A stretch of 64,000 nucleotides of DNA, taken from contig PQAO01000015.1 of the NCBI GenBank assembly GCA_003104995.1, forward strand, positions 62,001-126,000, written 5' to 3'. This stretch comes from Dehalococcoidia bacterium. GTDB lineage: Bacteria > Chloroflexota > Dehalococcoidia > Tepidiformales > Tepidiformaceae. Position 1 is the first letter of the stretch, and each line of letters opens with the position of its first letter. This document shows, piece after piece, positions 61,093-64,000 of this stretch. The translations under genes and the position numbers were made by a program. The notes beneath the pieces are model-generated. The model did not search any database. It had not been told where the DNA came from and saw nothing but the letters and a program-made list of their open reading frames with translations.

Positions 61093-64000
61093 GCAGCGAA
61101 AGAAGCTCATCGAGGTGGCGCTCCCGCTGGAGGCCATCAATAACGAGGCTGCGCGGCGAAAGAGGAAGGCACCTGCCGGCTACCCGACGACTCTACACAA
61201 GTGGTGGGCTCAACGGCCCCTGGCGGCGGCGCGGGCGGTCATCTTCGCGCAGATGGTTGACGACCCGTCGGCGTATACGGACGAGCTGCTCTTCGACCCT
61301 ATGAAGCGGCGCGCCGCACAGCGAGAGCTCGAAACGATGCTCGCCGAGCACAAGGCGAAGAAGGCGCTCGCGAAAGCGTCTGTCCTGGCGGAGCCAGAGC
61401 CCACTCTGGAAGAGGCGGCCGCTTCGATCGAGCGCAAGCGGCTCTTCGAAATCATCGAGGAGCTCGTGAAGTGGGAGAATACCACCAACGAAGGGGTGCT
61501 TCAGCGGGCGCGCGACGAGATCTGGCGAAGCTGGCGACGAGCCTGCGCCGACAACCGCGACCATCCTGAGGCGGCGGAGCTGTTCAACCCGGAGAAGCTG
61601 CCGGCTTTCCACGACCCGTTCGCCGGCGGCGGCTCGCTGCCACTCGAGGCGCAGCGCCTGGGGTTGGAAGCGTACGCGAGCGACCTAAATCCGGTTGCCG
61701 TACTGATCAACAAGGCGATGATCGAGATCCCGCCGAAGTTCGCAGGGATGCCCCCGGTAAACCCGGGGAGCCGGCGCGGTCGCGGCTCGATGGCGACGCG
61801 GTGGAAGGGCGCCTCCGGGCTGGCGGAGGACGTCCGTTACTACGGCAAGTGGATGCGCGACGAGGCGGAGAAGCGCATCGGGCACCTCTACCCGAAGGTG
61901 GCTATCACGGCCGAGATGGCAGCGGGGCGGCCCGACCTGAAGCCCTACGTGGGCCGCGAGCTGACTGTGATCGCGTGGCTCTGGGCCAGGACGGTGAAGA
62001 GCCCGAACCCTGCCTTCCGCGCCGTGGATGTTCCGTTGGCCTCGACATTCGTACTCTCGACGACGCCAGGCAGGGAAGCCTACGTGGAACCAGTGATCGA
62101 GGGCACTGGTTACCGGTTCATCGTGCAGGCAGGCCGACCGAGCCCCGACGCCAAGAACGGAACGAAGCTCTCTCGGGGCGCGAACTTCCGTTGTCTCATG
62201 TCCAACTCTCCGATCAGCGGAGACTACATCAAGGCGGAAGGCCGGGCGGGGCGCATGGACATACGGCTGATGGCCATAGTTGCCGAAGGTGATCGCAACC
62301 GACTATATATATCGATCCATCTCCGGAACTGGCGTCCATTGCGCTCGGAGTACAGCCAGAGTGGAAGCCGGACACTCCCCTTGCGCCGGATCCACGCGCA
62401 CTATGGACGCCAGCCTACGGTCTCGCGACGTTCGCAGACCTGTTCACCAACCGGCAGCTTGTCGCCTTGGAGACGTTCTCCGACTTGGTGATCGAAGCAC
62501 GAGAGCGTATCTGTCACGACGCCGAAGCCGCGGTTCGTGGCGCGGATCAGCGAAGCCCCGCTCCTGCCGACAGCACCACGACGTCCTACGCAGATGCGGT
62601 TGCAACATACCTTGCCATGGCGATAAGCAGGCTTGCAGACTACGGCTCGTCGATCGCTACGTGGCGTCCCAAGGACAACGCCATGCGTTCAACGATGCCC
62701 AAGCAAGGGATTCAGATGACCTGGGACTTTGCGGAAGGGTCTCCCTTTGGAGCCTCAAGTTCCGGGTTCGCCGAATGCGTGGAAGTGATTATAAAGGTTC
62801 TTGTCACAGCACTTTCGTCTGGGAATGGGCATGCCAGGCAAGCAAATGTTCAGGACGTACAGCTTGGCTCATCCGGCGTAGCTATGATTAGCACTGATCC
62901 CCCTTACTACGATAACATTGGATACTCGGATCTCTCTGACTTCTTCTATGTCTGCCTGAGGCCATCTCTTAGGGAGATCTATCCAGAGCTCTTCTCAACG
63001 CTCGCGGCCCCCAAGTCCGAGGAACTTGTGGCGGTGCCGCATCGTCACGGAACCAAGAAAGCCGCCGAGACCTTCTTCCTTGACGGCATGACTTCTGCAA
63101 TGGTGCGTCTCGCTGGTCAGTCTCATACGGCGTTTCCCATGACCGTCTACTATGCGTTTAAGCAGAGCGAGGCGCGACCTGGTGCAGGTATCGCGAGTAC
63201 CGGCTGGGAGACCTTTCTTGATGCCATTGTTCGTACCAGACTGATGGTTACCGGCACCTGGCCGATGCGCACCGAAGGAGACAACCGGCAGGTCGGGATC
63301 GGCTCAAACGCGCTCGCATCGAGCATCGTGCTTGTTTGCCGTCCGCGGCCGGATGGTGCACGCAGGCCACGCGTGGCCAGCTCGTTGCCGAACTCAAATT
63401 GGAGTTGCCCGCCGCGTTACGGGACCTGCAGCACGGCAACATTGCCCCGGTCGACCTCGCGCAGGCGGCCATTGGTCCCGGCATGGCTGTCTTCACACGA
63501 TACTCGAACGTGCTCGACGCTTCGGGCGAACCGATGAAGGTGCGAGAGGCGCTGGCGCTTATCAACGATGTGCTCGACGAGGCACTGACCGAGCAGGAGG
63601 GGGACTTCGACGCCGATAGCCGTTGGGCCGTCGCGTGGTTCGAGCAGGTTGGCTTCAACGAGGGCCAGTACGGCGTCGCTGAGACGCTCAGCAAGGCGAA
63701 GAACACCAGCATCGAAGGTCTGGAAGATGCTGGCGTCGTGAAGTCGGGCCGCGGTGTTGTGCGGTTGCTACGGCCCTCCGAGTTGAGCGCCGACTGGGAC
63801 CCGCAGAAGGACCGGCGGCTCACCGCCTGGGAAAGCGTCCACCAGCTCGTGCGCGCGTTGGAAACGGGTGGCGAACCCGCGGCCGCCGCGCTGGCTGCGA
63901 AGCTCGGCAGCCACGCCGAGACTGCCCGCGAACTCTGCTATCGTCTTTACACCCTCTGCGAGCGCAAGAAACGCGCTTCCGAAGCGCTCTCCTACAACGC
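61082..64000 (+). pseudogene. DUF1156 adenine-specific methylase, two frameshifts, 3' end outside window
   Basis: The gene reads as a DUF1156 (COG1743-like) N6-adenine methylase across three frames. Frame 1: [20 protein letters not shown]..., SAM motif [18 protein letters not shown] near residue 178, to about 62,310. Frame 2: from [20 protein letters not shown] to CRPRPDGA at about 63,355, including the catalytic STDPPYYDNIGYSDLSDFF. Frame 3: QATRGQLVAELKLELP to the window end. The first break is one extra TA in the run CTATATATATCG; the second is one missing C (GCACGCAGG where GCACCGCAGG restores the frame). Both may be mutations or read errors. It follows the GHKL gene in one operon. Confidence 0.75.

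Overview
The window is GC-rich, densely coded DNA from a bacterium that is most likely a member of the Chloroflexota. That assignment is inferred from gene content: a Tad/Flp pilus operon with no secretin and a LysM-BTAD protein, a DUF2207 membrane protein, and several promoters whose -10 box sits only a few bases before the start codon. No rRNA or marker gene is present to prove it.

Positions 1-12.9 kb look like ordinary chromosome. They hold the start of an alpha/beta hydrolase, an FAD amine-oxidase-like enzyme, an acyl-CoA dehydrogenase, a nitroreductase, a four-gene molybdenum hydroxylase operon (FAD, 2Fe-2S and molybdopterin subunits plus a ThiS/MoaD-like protein), a DUF2207 protein, a glycerophosphodiester phosphodiesterase, a PEP-utilising-enzyme fragment and an MBL-fold hydrolase.

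At 12,943-12,987 lies an orphan 3' half of an initiator tRNA-Met gene, beginning in the anticodon loop and followed by its own terminator. This is the expected footprint of an integrative element that entered the tRNA gene, so everything to the right of about 12,987 is read as element DNA continuing past the end of the window. No integrase and no intact partner tRNA were seen.

The element has three parts. (i) 13.7-35.3 kb, almost all on the minus strand: an AbiEi/AbiEii toxin-antitoxin pair, an ietAS-like ATPase/subtilase defence pair, a helicase and DNA methyltransferase, a Phd/PIN pair, a probable CopG-type pair, and a plasmid/ICE-like DNA-processing module (CHC2-Toprim primase, Rad52-family annealing protein, RadC, DUF932 and many small proteins). 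One aminoglycoside-nucleotidyltransferase-like cargo gene lies on the opposite strand. (ii) 36.5-40.7 kb, plus strand: an HTH protein and a two-gene SPARTA-type defence system (TIR-APAZ protein plus short prokaryotic Argonaute). (iii) 41.0-52.2 kb: a complete-looking Tad/Flp pilus operon ending in a large LysM/BTAD membrane protein. It is followed by a HEPN-type TIGR02391 gene and a probable defence operon of SNF2 helicase-DUF3883, HSP90-like ATPase and DUF1156 methylase. The DUF1156 gene is interrupted by two small indels.

A repeat family built on TTGGAACG occurs in the non-coding region at 35.8-36.2 kb and again inside the pilus operon at 44.26-44.36 kb, with spacings close to 11, 22 and 33 bp. 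Because SARP/BTAD regulators recognise direct repeats with 11-bp periodicity, and the pilus operon ends with a BTAD-domain protein, a link is proposed as a hypothesis.
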